NCBI RefSeq assembly: GCF_030698175.1
Contig: NZ_JAUYNT010000026.1
Coordinates: forward strand, 62,001-126,000
DNA: 64,000 nucleotides
Source: Pseudomonas sp.
Lineage (GTDB): Bacteria; Pseudomonadota; Gammaproteobacteria; Pseudomonadales; Pseudomonadaceae
Reading direction: 5' to 3'
A program made the position numbers and the translations under genes. Below the pieces are notes generated by a model. The model made no database searches and had not been told where the DNA came from. It worked only from the letters and a program-made list of their open reading frames with translations. Below, one piece after another: positions 18,160 through 26,435 of this stretch; the first letter of the stretch is position 1, and the number at the start of each line of letters is the position of its first letter.

Positions 18160-18996
18160 ATGCAGCGCAAGGTTTTCACCAGTAAGGTTTATGAGCACAA
18201 GGTGGTGTTGGTGACCGGTGGTTGCGCCGGCATCGGCCGGGCGTTGGTGCTGCGTTTTGCCCAGGCCGGGGCGCGTTTGGTCATTCTCGATTTGCAGCAG
18301 GCCGAGCTGGATAGCCTGCTGCAACTGGTGCGCGATCAGCACAATGTCGAAGCCCTCGGGCTGTGCTGCGATGTGGCCGATCCGCTGGCGGTGCAGCAGG
18401 CCGTCGCCCGGGTGCTGGAGCAATTTGGCGGCATCGATGTGCTGGTCAATAACGCCGGCATCAGCCATCGCAGCAGCTTTGCCGAAACCGAGTTGGGGGT
18501 GTTTGAACGGGTTATGGCGGTCAACTACTTTGGCGCGCTGCACTGCACCAAGGCCGCGCTGGAGAGCCTGATCACCCGCCGTGGGCAGATCATCGTGCTG
18601 AGCTCCTTGTCGGTGTATGCGCCGCTGCTCTATCGCAGTGCCTACAACGCCAGCAAGCATGCGCTGCATGGTTTGTTTGAAACCCTGCGTTACGAGCTCA
18701 ATGGTTCGGGGGTCAATGTGATGCTGGTGTGCCCGGGCTTTACCGCCACCGACCTGCGCAAAAACGCCTTGGTGGGTAGCGTTACCTTGGCCAACCAGCC
18801 GCCCCTGGCGATGCGTAAATTGGCCTCGGCGCGGGATGTGGCCGAGTCGATTTACCGTGGCGCGCTGAAGCGTAAGTCCTTGCTGGTGCTGGATAACGTC
18901 GATTGGCGTGCACGCCTGCTGGCGCGTTACTTCCCGCGCTTGTTTGAGCGGGTATTGCTGCCCCGCATGTCGCGCCTCAAGGCCCGCCGGCCTTAA
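18160..18996 (+). CDS. Short-chain dehydrogenase/reductase
   Basis: NAD(P)-dependent oxidoreductase, 278 residues. Rossmann motif TGGCAGIGRA (~residues 17-26), NNAG (VLVNNAGIS), catalytic Ser in LSSLS, and YNASK (Tyr/Lys). The extended C-terminal helix-rich tail ends RLKARRP and resembles SDRs related to 3-ketodihydrosphingosine reductase. That substrate group is a suggestion only. The TAA stop is the first base triplet of a MITE-like repeat's inverted terminus (18994-19011), so the C-terminus may have been reset by the insertion. Probably co-transcribed with the CDGSH gene upstream. Confidence 0.91.
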   Translation: MQRKVFTSKVYEHKVVLVTGGCAGIGRALVLRFAQAGARLVILDLQQAELDSLLQLVRDQHNVEALGLCCDVADPLAVQQAVARVLEQFGGIDVLVNNAGISHRSSFAETELGVFERVMAVNYFGALHCTKAALESLITRRGQIIVLSSLSVYAPLLYRSAYNASKHALHGLFETLRYELNGSGVNVMLVCPGFTATDLRKNALVGSVTLANQPPLAMRKLASARDVAESIYRGALKRKSLLVLDNVDWRARLLARYFPRLFERVLLPRMSRLKARRP

Positions 18997-19139
18997 CAGG
19001 CCGTTGAGAAACTACCTACGTTGCCGATACGGCGTTAAAAACAGGCTCAAAATGCTCATTTACAACACGTAAACTCCGCTTTTTCGCCTGTTTTTGCCTT
19101 GTCTCGGCTGCCTCGCCTACATTTCTCAACGGCCTGTTA
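18994..19139. repeat. MITE-like intergenic repeat, full copy 1
   Basis: 146 bp bounded by perfect 18-bp inverted termini (TAACAGGCCGTTGAGAAA and its complement). The core contains a second inverted pair, AAAAACAGGC/GCCTGTTTTT. The same core occurs at 30032-30171 and, inverted and diverged, at 43673-43810; a truncated copy abuts the prophage at 56132-56166. Here it overlaps the SDR stop codon. Coding potential absent. Confidence 0.9.
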
Positions 19140-19152
19140 GTCGCGCAAGCGG

Positions 19153-19821
19153 CTAGTCGTCAGCGCTCGCCGGCAGGCTGCTGAGCTGCATGTAAAAGCG
19201 AAACAGCAGCACGGTGGCGCTCAGTTGCGCAAAGCCGTTGGCGCTATCGAGCAGCACCGCCAGCCATTCATTGGGCTGTTCGCCCAGCTGCTGATAGGTC
19301 CACCAGTCCAGCAGCCACAGCGGTGCCAGTACCGCCAACAGGCAAGCCGCAATCGGCCAGAAGTAACCATTGGTCAGGCGCATGCTTTCCCGTATGGCCG
19401 CCAGTGGCGACAGGCCACGCAGCACCAGCAAGTACTCGGCGAAGGCCAGCTTGACCATCACCCACAACGCCGGCAACACCAGCAGCGAAGCGCCGAGCAC
19501 GATCAGCAGCGTGCTCAGCACCGCCAGCAGCGCAAAACTTGGCCACAACTGCAAGGCTGCAGCGAGTAGATCACGCACTCTTGGCTGTAGGCCGCGGCTA
19601 CGGGCATCGATAAACAAGATCAAGGCGGCGCTATACAGCGGGTAAAACAGCAAACCGGCGAGCAGGCTGTAACCCATGCCCTCCGCGCTGCCGAGCCAGG
19701 CGTTGATGGCGTGCTGGGCGAGGTTTTCCAGCACCACCCAGGGCAGGCACAGCAGGGCGATGGTCGGCAGGTTGCGACTAAAGAAAAACCAGGTGTCGCG
19801 AAGCAGGCTGAGCGGGGTCAT
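19153..19821 (-). CDS. YciC/UPF0259-like integral membrane protein
   Basis: A 222-residue inner-membrane protein with about six hydrophobic segments. It shows the helix-loop pattern of the YciC/DUF-type glycerophosphoryl-membrane family: an amphipathic start (LRDTWFFFSRNLP), a middle LLAAALQLWPSFALLAV and the motif LRGLSPLAAIRESMRLTNGY, where SxRLTxG is the family hallmark. Function unknown. ATG at 19821; the upstream in-frame TTG is not favoured. The MITE-like repeat lies just past its stop. Confidence 0.8.
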   Translation of the reverse strand: MTPLSLLRDTWFFFSRNLPTIALLCLPWVVLENLAQHAINAWLGSAEGMGYSLLAGLLFYPLYSAALILFIDARSRGLQPRVRDLLAAALQLWPSFALLAVLSTLLIVLGASLLVLPALWVMVKLAFAEYLLVLRGLSPLAAIRESMRLTNGYFWPIAACLLAVLAPLWLLDWWTYQQLGEQPNEWLAVLLDSANGFAQLSATVLLFRFYMQLSSLPASADD

Positions 19822-19905
19822 CAAGGGTTATCGCTGCAAAAAACAGGTTGCCACTGTAGCCGATGGACGCAGACGCTCCAAATGCCGGGAGTCGGCGAGC
19901 ATGGC

Positions 19906-20499
19906 TCAAACAAGCTCAGGCAAGAGGCTTTTCAGCAGCTCGGTGCTGTTCAGTATTGTGGCGTACTCGCCCTGCAAGTTGGCCATCGCCATGGCATGCA
20001 CCTCTTCGGCGCTGCGGGGGCGGCCGTCGAAGTCGGCTTTGGCGAAGGTGAAGCAAGCGTCGTTCAGCACCACGGTGTGAAAGCCCAGATTGCCGGCAGT
20101 GCGAGCCGTGGACTCAACTGAGTTCTCGCTGGCAACACCGACTATGACCACCCGTTCGATACTCCGTACCCGCAGCCAGCGCTCCAATGCACTCTGGATA
20201 AAAGCATCGGGCACGTTCTTCTCGAACACCTGTTCGTTGGCGAGTGGCTCGAATTCTGGCTGGAACAATACCTCGGCTTGGCCGGGGGCAAACACCGAGG
20301 TCGGTGAGCGCGAGATATGCCGAATATGCACCAGCGGCCAGTGCTGCGCTCGCCAATGGTCGAGCAGTGCGGCGCAGCGGCTTTCGGCATCGGGGTTGTT
20401 GCGTTGGCGCAGCTGAGGCCCGCGCATCGCTTGCTGCAGGTCGATGATTAGCAGCGCCGGCGCATTGTGTCGGGGCACTGCGGCGAGGGGCGGTGGCAT
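19906..20499 (-). CDS. Isochorismatase-like hydrolase with Ser in place of the catalytic Cys
   Basis: A 197-residue isochorismatase-fold protein. The first catalytic-position aspartate is in LLIIDLQQA, and the lysine is in FEKNVPDAF. The nucleophile position, normally Cys in a motif like G-x-x-T-x-x-C-V-E-x-T, reads GVASENSVESTAR, so a serine occupies it (codon TCA). The rest of the fold, including NDACFTF and HAMAMANL, is conserved. It may be a subfamily with altered chemistry, as in true isochorismatase-type members that do not use Cys, rather than a dead enzyme. AGGAAAGGA lies upstream of the ATG. Confidence 0.85.
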   Translation of the reverse strand: MPPPLAAVPRHNAPALLIIDLQQAMRGPQLRQRNNPDAESRCAALLDHWRAQHWPLVHIRHISRSPTSVFAPGQAEVLFQPEFEPLANEQVFEKNVPDAFIQSALERWLRVRSIERVVIVGVASENSVESTARTAGNLGFHTVVLNDACFTFAKADFDGRPRSAEEVHAMAMANLQGEYATILNSTELLKSLLPELV

Positions 20500-20711
20500 A
20501 GTGGCTGTCCTTTCCTGGGTGCAGGCATACTAGCGCGCGACTTTAACTTTAAAACCTAATGGTCAGCCAGTGGCGATCCGTGCCAGAGAGTTGCTGGTGG
20601 AACATGCCAATGTTCCGGTTATATGTTCAAGTTCGTAAGCTTTAGTCGCGGCGCTATTGGCCCCCCATGCAGGCACGCAGCGGACTCAATCACAGCGTTA
20701 GGAGTATTTCT

Positions 20712-21197
20712 TTGAGCATTCATATCCGTGAGGCCGCGTTGACCGACGCCGCGCAGATTCTGGCCTTTATCACCGAGCTGGCGATTTACGAGAAGGCTGA
20801 GCACGCAGTGGTCGCCAGCGTGGGCGATATCGAGCAGAGCCTGTTTGCCGCCGACTCGCCGGCGCGAGCACTAATTTGCAGCCGTGACGATCAGCCGATT
20901 GGCTACGCCGTGTATTTTTTCAGTTATTCGACCTGGCTCGGCCGCAAGTGCCTGTACCTTGAGGATCTGTATATCTCGCCCAGCCAGCGCGGTGCAGGTG
21001 CCGGCAAACAACTGCTGCGGCATTTGGCCAAAGTCGCCTGCGACAGTGGCTGTGGTCGGCTCGAATGGAGCGTACTGGACTGGAACACACCTGCGATCAA
21101 GTTCTATCAGTCGCTTGGTGCTGCGCCGCAAGATGAATGGGTTCGCTACCGCATGGACGGCGACACCTTACAGGCGTTCGCTCACGGTGATTGTTGA
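20712..21197 (+). CDS. GNAT N-acetyltransferase, diamine/thialysine acetyltransferase-like
   Basis: A 161-residue acetyltransferase of the SSAT/thialysine group. N-terminal IREAALTDAAQILAFITELA followed by the marker YEKAEHAV; acetyl-CoA-binding motif A is EDLYISPSQRGAGAGKQLL; motif B is SVLDWNTPAIKFYQSLGA. These resemble the W-N-x-x-A-x-x-F-Y-x-x-x-G-A region of spermidine/spermine or thialysine acetyltransferases. I chose the TTG at 20712, with AGGAG 7 nt upstream, over longer forms lacking a ribosome-binding site. It likely acetylates small polyamine-like substrates (family inference). Confidence 0.88.
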   Translation: MSIHIREAALTDAAQILAFITELAIYEKAEHAVVASVGDIEQSLFAADSPARALICSRDDQPIGYAVYFFSYSTWLGRKCLYLEDLYISPSQRGAGAGKQLLRHLAKVACDSGCGRLEWSVLDWNTPAIKFYQSLGAAPQDEWVRYRMDGDTLQAFAHGDC

Positions 21198-21314
21198 GGT
21201 CGTGCAGTTGTGCGGGCCGTGCGCTGCAAGTTGCTCGCCGGTGCGCGTGGATGGGTGCGCGCGGCGGCGGCTTCGCCCATACTGCCGCGCAGTCTTTACC
21301 CCCAGGAGTTGCTG

Positions 21315-21794
21315 GTGAAAAAAATCGCCGTGTTCGCCGATGTCCAGAACCTCTACTACACGGTGCGCCAAGCCCATGGCTGTCACTTTAATTATGCCGC
21401 GCTGTGGGCTGACATCAGCCAGCGTGGGCAGATAGTGACGGCGTACGCCTATGCCATCGACCGTGGCGATGCCAAGCAGCAGCAGTTCCAGCAGATCCTG
21501 CGCAACTTGGGTTTTGTGGTGAAGCTCAAGCCCTATATCCAGCGCAGCGATGGCTCGGCCAAGGGTGACTGGGACGTGGGCATTTGCATCGATATTCTCG
21601 AGGTGGCGCCGCAGGTTGATGAGGTGGTGTTGGCCTCCGGCGATGGCGATTTTGATCTGCTATTGGATAAAATCCGCATCCGCGATGGCGTCGAAGCCAC
21701 CGCCTATGGCGTGCCGGGCCTGACCGCGCAATCGCTGATCCGCGCCGCCAGCCGCTATGTGCCGATTGAAGGCGCTCTGCTGCTCAAAACATAG
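21315..21794 (+). CDS. NYN-domain protein (LabA/DUF88-like)
   Basis: A 159-residue PIN-like NYN domain protein, probably a metal-dependent RNase. Conserved acidic residues lie in FADVQNLYY (first Asp), KGDWDVGICID (Asp pair) and SGDGDFDLLL. The frame is open ~35 codons further upstream, but the GTG at 21315 has CAGGAG 6 nt before it and starts right at the domain. No toxin-antitoxin partner is adjacent. The family includes LabA proteins and uncharacterised nucleases; the RNA target is unknown. Confidence 0.88.
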   Translation: MKKIAVFADVQNLYYTVRQAHGCHFNYAALWADISQRGQIVTAYAYAIDRGDAKQQQFQQILRNLGFVVKLKPYIQRSDGSAKGDWDVGICIDILEVAPQVDEVVLASGDGDFDLLLDKIRIRDGVEATAYGVPGLTAQSLIRAASRYVPIEGALLLKT

Positions 21795-21824
21795 GGCGGT
21801 CAACGCGCAGCTTGGCCGCCAGCT

Positions 21825-21911
21825 TTACCCGCCATTGGCCCCAAACACCTCTGTGTCGGGCATAAATTGACCGGCAACCCGCACGGTGGCCAACGCTTCG
21901 CTGTTGTTCAT
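21825..21911 (-). other. Possible 28-codon micro-ORF upstream of the exonuclease gene
   Basis: On the minus strand an ATG at 21911 preceded by GGGAG at 5 nt opens a 28-residue frame ending at a TAA at 21825. It could be a short peptide or the N-terminal stump of a lost gene; the rest of the 158-bp gap holds only the ACTTACC repeat. No homologue is recognised. Confidence 0.2.
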
Positions 21912-21944
21912 CCCCACTCCCTACTTACCACTTACCACTTACTG
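21909..21944. repeat. ACTTACC heptamer repeat
   Basis: Three ACTTACC-like units just upstream of the exonuclease gene, a variant of the ACTTCCC array at 12034-12072. Confidence 0.65.
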
Positions 21945-21952
21945 GATTAATC

Positions 21953-22567
21953 GTGGAACGCATCGCAGTCATCGACTTTGAAACCACCGGCATGTCACCC
22001 GGACAAAATTGCCGCGCCACCGAAATTGCCGTGGCCCTAGTGGAAGACGGTCGCATCGTCGCGCGCTATCAAAGCCTGATGAACAGCGGCGCCTATGTGC
22101 CGCCTTTTATCGAAAGCCTGACCGGCATCAGCAACGCCATGTTGCGCAGTGCGCCACCGGCTGCCCAGGTGATGGCCGAGGTGGCCGAGTTCGTCGGTGC
22201 AACGCCTTTGGTTGCGCATAACGCCTCGTTTGACCAGAAGTTCTGGGACGCCGAGTTGGCGCTGATTAGGCGTCAGCGGGTGCAAAACTTTGCCTGCTCG
22301 ATGCTGCTGGCGCGGCGCTTATTGCCCCAGGCGCCCAATCACAAGCTCGGCACCCTGAACAACTGGGCCAAATTGCCCAATACCGGCAAGGCCCACCGGG
22401 CCATGGCCGATACGGAAATGGCCGCCAACCTGATGCTGTTTATGGCTGAGCTGCTGCGCCAGCGGCACGGCATAGCGACTATTTCCCATCAGCTGCTGTG
22501 CAACTTGCAGAAGGTGCCGGCGGCAAAAATCGCTGAGGCGCTGAGCCGGGCGCGCGACAGCCGTTAG
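21953..22567 (+). CDS. DnaQ-like 3'-5' exonuclease (DEDDh)
   Basis: A 204-residue single-domain exonuclease of the DnaQ/PolC-epsilon fold. All DEDDh residues are visible: D and E in VIDFETTG (Exo I), D in HNASFDQKFW (Exo II), and H plus D in HRAMADTEM (Exo III). It is longer than RNase T-like minimal domains by a C-terminal helical region (residues ~165-204). It begins with GTG at 21953, giving MERIAVIDFE. Probably acts on DNA 3' ends in repair or tRNA/RNA trimming; the substrate cannot be settled from sequence. Confidence 0.92.
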   Translation: MERIAVIDFETTGMSPGQNCRATEIAVALVEDGRIVARYQSLMNSGAYVPPFIESLTGISNAMLRSAPPAAQVMAEVAEFVGATPLVAHNASFDQKFWDAELALIRRQRVQNFACSMLLARRLLPQAPNHKLGTLNNWAKLPNTGKAHRAMADTEMAANLMLFMAELLRQRHGIATISHQLLCNLQKVPAAKIAEALSRARDSR

Positions 22568-22650
22568 GCCGCAAAGCGGCAGACAGTCGCTTGCCGTGGG
22601 GGCGGACAGGGTAAACTGCCGGCATTCCCGTAAATGCCCTGGTTATTCCC

Positions 22651-23979
22651 ATGACTTTCGCCGCCCTTGGCCTGATCGAACCCCTGCAGCGCACCCTCGA
22701 CGAGCTCGACTACAAAACCCCCACGCCGGTGCAGGCCGCGGCCATTCCCGCCGTGCTGGCTGGCCGTGACCTGATGGCCGCGGCGCAAACCGGCACCGGC
22801 AAGACCGCCGGTTTTGCCCTGCCGCTGCTGCAACGGCTGATGCTGGAAGGCCCGGTGGTGGCCAGTAACTCGGTGCGCGCCTTGGTGCTGGTGCCGACCC
22901 GTGAGTTGGCCGAGCAAGTCCACGAGAGCTTTCGTACCTACGGCCAGCACCTGCCGCTGAGCACCTTTGCCGCCTACGGCGGGGTTAGCATCAACCCGCA
23001 GATGATGAAGCTGCGTAAGGGCGTCGACGTGTTGGTGGCCACCCCCGGCCGGCTGCTGGATTTGTTCCGGCAGAAAGCCCTGAAGTTTTCGCAGCTGCAA
23101 ACCCTGGTGCTGGATGAGGCCGACCGCATGCTCGACTTGGGCTTTGCCGATGAGCTGCGTTCGATCTACGCGGCCTTGCCGAAAAAGCGCCAGACCCTGC
23201 TGTTTTCGGCGACCTTCTCCGATGCCATTCGAGTGCTGGCCGAGCAGATGCTGGATAACCCGCTGACCATCGAAGTCAGCCCGCGCAACGTCACCGCCAG
23301 CAACGTCAAGCAGTGCGTGATCACCGTGGACAAGAAGCGCAAAACCGAGCTGTTTTGCCATCTGCTGAAAAAACACAGCTGGAGCCATGCACTGGTGTTC
23401 GTGAAAACCCGCAAGGGCGTCGATGAACTGACCGAGCTGCTGCAAAAACAAGGCCTCAACGTCGACGGCATTCACGGCGACAAGCCGCAAGCCACCCGTC
23501 AGCGGGCGCTGGACCGCTTCAAGGCCCGCGAAGTACAGATTCTATTTGCCACCGACGTGGCGGCGCGCGGCTTGGATATCGACGACCTGCCGCTGGTGGT
23601 CAACTTCGACCTGCCGATTGTGGCCGAAGACTACGTGCATCGCATCGGTCGCACCGGCCGTGCCGGCAACAGCGGTCAGGCGATTTCCTTGGTGTGCGCC
23701 GATGAGGTCAACCTGCTGGCGGCCATCGAGGTGCTCAGTGGGCAGAGCTTGAAGCGCGTCGAAGAAGCCGACTTTATCCCCGAGCATCGGGTGCCGCTGA
23801 TCGATGCCACGGGTCAGGTGCTGAAGAAGTCCAAGAAACCGAAAAAGCCGAAAGTGGTCGGTGGTGGCGGCAAGAAGAACCTCGGCAAATGGCTGGAGAG
23901 CAACGAACCGGCCGAGCCGCAAGTGAAAATAGTGCGCAAGATTCCGGTATTTAACACCGGACCGAAAAAGAAGAAGTAG
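22651..23979 (+). CDS. rhlE: DEAD-box RNA helicase RhlE
   Basis: ATP-dependent RNA helicase of 442 residues. Motifs in order: Q motif (YKTPTPVQAAAIP), Walker A AAQTGTGKT, PTRELA, TPGRLLD, DEAD (VLDEADRML), SAT (FSATF), then VARGLDIDDL and HRIGRTGR. The C-terminal ~60 residues are Lys/Gly-rich (KKSKKPKKPK, GGGGKKNLGKW), a flexible RNA-binding tail typical of RhlE proteins in pseudomonads. Involved in ribosome assembly, RNA decay and cold adaptation in relatives. The gene follows the exonuclease by 83 bp in the same direction. Confidence 0.95.
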   Translation: MTFAALGLIEPLQRTLDELDYKTPTPVQAAAIPAVLAGRDLMAAAQTGTGKTAGFALPLLQRLMLEGPVVASNSVRALVLVPTRELAEQVHESFRTYGQHLPLSTFAAYGGVSINPQMMKLRKGVDVLVATPGRLLDLFRQKALKFSQLQTLVLDEADRMLDLGFADELRSIYAALPKKRQTLLFSATFSDAIRVLAEQMLDNPLTIEVSPRNVTASNVKQCVITVDKKRKTELFCHLLKKHSWSHALVFVKTRKGVDELTELLQKQGLNVDGIHGDKPQATRQRALDRFKAREVQILFATDVAARGLDIDDLPLVVNFDLPIVAEDYVHRIGRTGRAGNSGQAISLVCADEVNLLAAIEVLSGQSLKRVEEADFIPEHRVPLIDATGQVLKKSKKPKKPKVVGGGGKKNLGKWLESNEPAEPQVKIVRKIPVFNTGPKKKK

Positions 23980-24005
23980 GCGGTGCAAGGATTGTGCAGC
24001 GGGGC

Positions 24006-24147
24006 GTAGGGTGGGTTAGGCGTGCGCGGTGCTGGATTGATTGCGATCTGCGTACGCCGTAACCCACCATTGTCGGTGGCACTGCAGGCTGCCGGCGCTG
24101 TGCCCAATCTACGGCTGATGGGTATCGCTGCGCTCAACCCATCCTAC
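24006..24147. repeat. GTAGGGTGGGTTAG-type inverted intergenic repeat, copy 1
   Basis: Begins GTAGGGTGGGTTAG and ends AACCCATCCTAC, with an internal TAACCCACC; arms are inverted. It lies between the convergent rhlE and PAS genes. Related elements are at 37651-37814 and 39522-39607. A common Pseudomonas intergenic element with terminator-like potential. Confidence 0.75.
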
Positions 24148-24160
24148 GGTTTCGGATGAT

Positions 24161-24616
24161 TTAAGGCGCTGTGCTCAGCGCATCCAATTGACGTTTGTGC
24201 ATGGCCGCTTGGGTGGCGTCGTAGATCACCACGCAAATATGCTCGATCACGCCTGTGGCTCCCGCCAACGGCAGCAGCGTGACGTTCTGGTACATGTAAT
24301 CGGCTTGTCCGGTGATGGGCTGGTAGTTCTTGAAGTGCACCAAATACGGATGTTGCTCCCACAGGCTAAAGGCGCGGGTGCCCAGTTGCAGCACGGTGTC
24401 GACTTTGCGCCGAAACCAGGGTTCGTCGATCTCGCTAAACAGGCTAAACAGCGATTGGCCATGGACCTGATCCGGGCCCATGCCTGAATGGTTTTCCATA
24501 AAGCTGTTCCACACTTCGATCTGATAGTTGCGGTCGAGGACTATCACGCCGACGTCGATGCACTGGACTATATCCAGCAGCCAGTGGACTTCATTGATGT
24601 CGATTTGGGCGGCCAT
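24161..24616 (-). CDS. PAS-domain signalling protein
   Basis: A 151-residue protein made of one PAS domain. It starts with VHWLLDIVQCIDVGVIVLDRNY, continues with VWNSFMENHSGM and the WEQHPYLVHFKNYQPITG strand region, then VTLLPLAGATGVIEHICVVIYD and a short coiled tail. No output domain is attached. It follows the CheC-type response regulator by 15 bp, so the two almost certainly form an operon: a sensor module that probably binds or talks to that regulator. Ligand or cofactor unknown. Confidence 0.88.
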   Translation of the reverse strand: MAAQIDINEVHWLLDIVQCIDVGVIVLDRNYQIEVWNSFMENHSGMGPDQVHGQSLFSLFSEIDEPWFRRKVDTVLQLGTRAFSLWEQHPYLVHFKNYQPITGQADYMYQNVTLLPLAGATGVIEHICVVIYDATQAAMHKRQLDALSTAP

Positions 24617-24631
24617 GGCGGTTTCTCGCTG

Positions 24632-25645
24632 CTAGTTGAGCAGGTAATTGATCTTGTGACTGAGGCGCTGAATCGAGTCTTCGGTAAATAGCAGCAGCAG
24701 GTCAAAATGTACGTTGTGGCCTTCCAGGCTGTAGCTGATTTCCACCGCCAGGGTTTTGCGCCAGCGTCTTTGGTTGACGTGAATCAGGCTGTCGATCGAG
24801 CTGTGCAGCCCCAGCAGTTGTGGATGACCTTGGGAGAAGCGCACATCAATCTGCTCGGAGATGCCGCTCAGGCAGGCACCTATTAGAATGCTGGCCAAAT
24901 CAAGCAGCATCTCCGAGGTTTCCACATCGTTGCGTGGCTGCCAGTTGAACAGTCGGCCGATGTCGGAAATTTCCGAGTCGTGAAACAGCAGCAGCGCCTC
25001 GCCGGCAATCCCGTCGCCAATAAAACCCTGGCACAAGGCGCTGCAACGCTCGCCGCGCTGGGCATCGGCGAGGGTCATGTGCAGCTCGCTGACTTCAAAG
25101 ATATTCACCGCCGGCACCGGCAGCTCGACAAACACCCCCAGTACCTTGGCCAGTAAGGCGGCGGCGCGACCCATGGCGACGTTGCTGATCTCGCGCAGGG
25201 CATCGCGGAAATTGATTTTCAGTTCAAAGTTTGGCCGTGGCGGTATCGGCTCGAGGCTGGCGACGGCGTTATCGGCTGGGCTGAGCAGGCCGAGGCGTTC
25301 GAGGGTCTGACGCAGCTCCTCGGGTTCCGCCGGTTTCTTGATAAAGGCCAGGGCGCCCAGCTCAGTCACCCGGCGGATGGCTTCTTCCTGCACGTCGCCG
25401 GACACCACTATGACTTTTGGCGTCAGGCCTTCGCTGCGCAGCGCCGCGAGCACTTCATAGCCATCCATCACCGGCATGGTCAGGTCGAGCAACACCACTG
25501 TCGCCAGTCCTTGGCGAATCATCTGCAGGCCTTCTTCGCCGTGACAGGCTTGGCTGATGCTCACCGGCCATTCGGGCGGCAGTGCGCGAATCAGCTGCTT
25601 GCGCGCCATCATGGAGTCATCGCAGACCAGTAGCCCAATTACCAT
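24632..25645 (-). CDS. Response regulator with CheC-type domain
   Basis: 337 residues. An N-terminal receiver domain has acid residues DD (LLVCDDSMM), the phospho-acceptor Asp in VLLDLTMPVMDGYE (~residue 55) and Lys in FIKKPAEP. It is followed by a CheC/CheX-like region. The first CheC signature is LREISNVAMGRAAALLA (E..N); the second is SEMLLDLASILIGACLSG, where the expected Asn is Ser. CheC-like domains dephosphorylate CheY-P or bind partners, so the protein may adjust another regulator's phosphorylation. The start at 25645 puts the receiver at the N-terminus. Operon with the PAS protein gene. Confidence 0.88.
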   Translation of the reverse strand: MVIGLLVCDDSMMARKQLIRALPPEWPVSISQACHGEEGLQMIRQGLATVVLLDLTMPVMDGYEVLAALRSEGLTPKVIVVSGDVQEEAIRRVTELGALAFIKKPAEPEELRQTLERLGLLSPADNAVASLEPIPPRPNFELKINFRDALREISNVAMGRAAALLAKVLGVFVELPVPAVNIFEVSELHMTLADAQRGERCSALCQGFIGDGIAGEALLLFHDSEISDIGRLFNWQPRNDVETSEMLLDLASILIGACLSGISEQIDVRFSQGHPQLLGLHSSIDSLIHVNQRRWRKTLAVEISYSLEGHNVHFDLLLLFTEDSIQRLSHKINYLLN

Positions 25646-25752
25646 TGCGCTCACACCGTCATCAAAAAAATGCCGGGATGCTTGCCGGCTTAGCTGCAAG
25701 CATAGCCGGCAACGCTGGGCAGCGCGATCAGTGCCGGTGTGCGCGTGGCCGG

Positions 25753-26361
25753 CTAGAGCGGACGCTGCAGGTAACGGTGGGCGGCGATGCCCGGCAAGTG
25801 CGAGGCGTTTTCCCGTTGTACGGCAAAACCCAGCCGCTCATACAGGGCTTGGGCGCGCGGGTTACTGGTGGCCACATCCAGCGCACAACGGCTAAAACCG
25901 GCGGCGCGGCCCTGTTGCAGAAGAAAGTCGATCAGGTGGCTGCCGATGCCTTGGCCGGTGACCGCACTGCTGACGCCCAGGTGTGCCAGGTAGAAGGTTC
26001 GTTTGGGTGGCGGGGCGATGATGCGTTCCAGTTGCACGCCGCGCCAGAGCACTTTCCAGCAATGCAGCGGGCCATAGAAGCGCATGATCTGGCTGGCGGC
26101 CAGCAGCAGGTTGCCCACGTTGGCCTCGCCACTTTGGGCGGTGCCGCTGGCCACCACCTGACCGCCCTGTGTGCCGACCCAATGCTGGCGGTAACCGAAC
26201 TGACCGCGGCCACGAGCAAACACCCAGCGCAAAAAGTCTTGGGCGTCGCCCTTGGCCGTGCAGGCAAAGGCGTAGTCAAAGGCTGCCGGTCCTGAGCTGT
26301 ATATCAGCGCAACGGCGGCGGCAACGTCATCCGGCAGGGCGCGGCGAAAGGCTAGAGGCAT
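25753..26361 (-). CDS. GNAT-family N-acetyltransferase
   Basis: A 202-residue protein. The acetyl-CoA motif A is HLGVSSAVTGQGIGSHLIDF (~residues 130-149), followed by NPRAQALYERLGFAV, which is motif B. The ~90-residue N-terminal part (LPDDVAAAVALIYSSGPAAF) matches a group of bacterial GNATs without assigned substrate. ATG at 26361 gives MPLAFRRALPDD; an upstream in-frame Met adds nine residues. No operon partner; divergent relative to nothing nearby. Confidence 0.85.
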   Translation of the reverse strand: MPLAFRRALPDDVAAAVALIYSSGPAAFDYAFACTAKGDAQDFLRWVFARGRGQFGYRQHWVGTQGGQVVASGTAQSGEANVGNLLLAASQIMRFYGPLHCWKVLWRGVQLERIIAPPPKRTFYLAHLGVSSAVTGQGIGSHLIDFLLQQGRAAGFSRCALDVATSNPRAQALYERLGFAVQRENASHLPGIAAHRYLQRPL

Positions 26362-26435
26362 GGCGGGTCTCGGGCTGATTGGGGGCAAGTAAATCTAGCA
26401 CGATGGTTCCATTTTGTCCGCTGCGCTGTGGCCGG

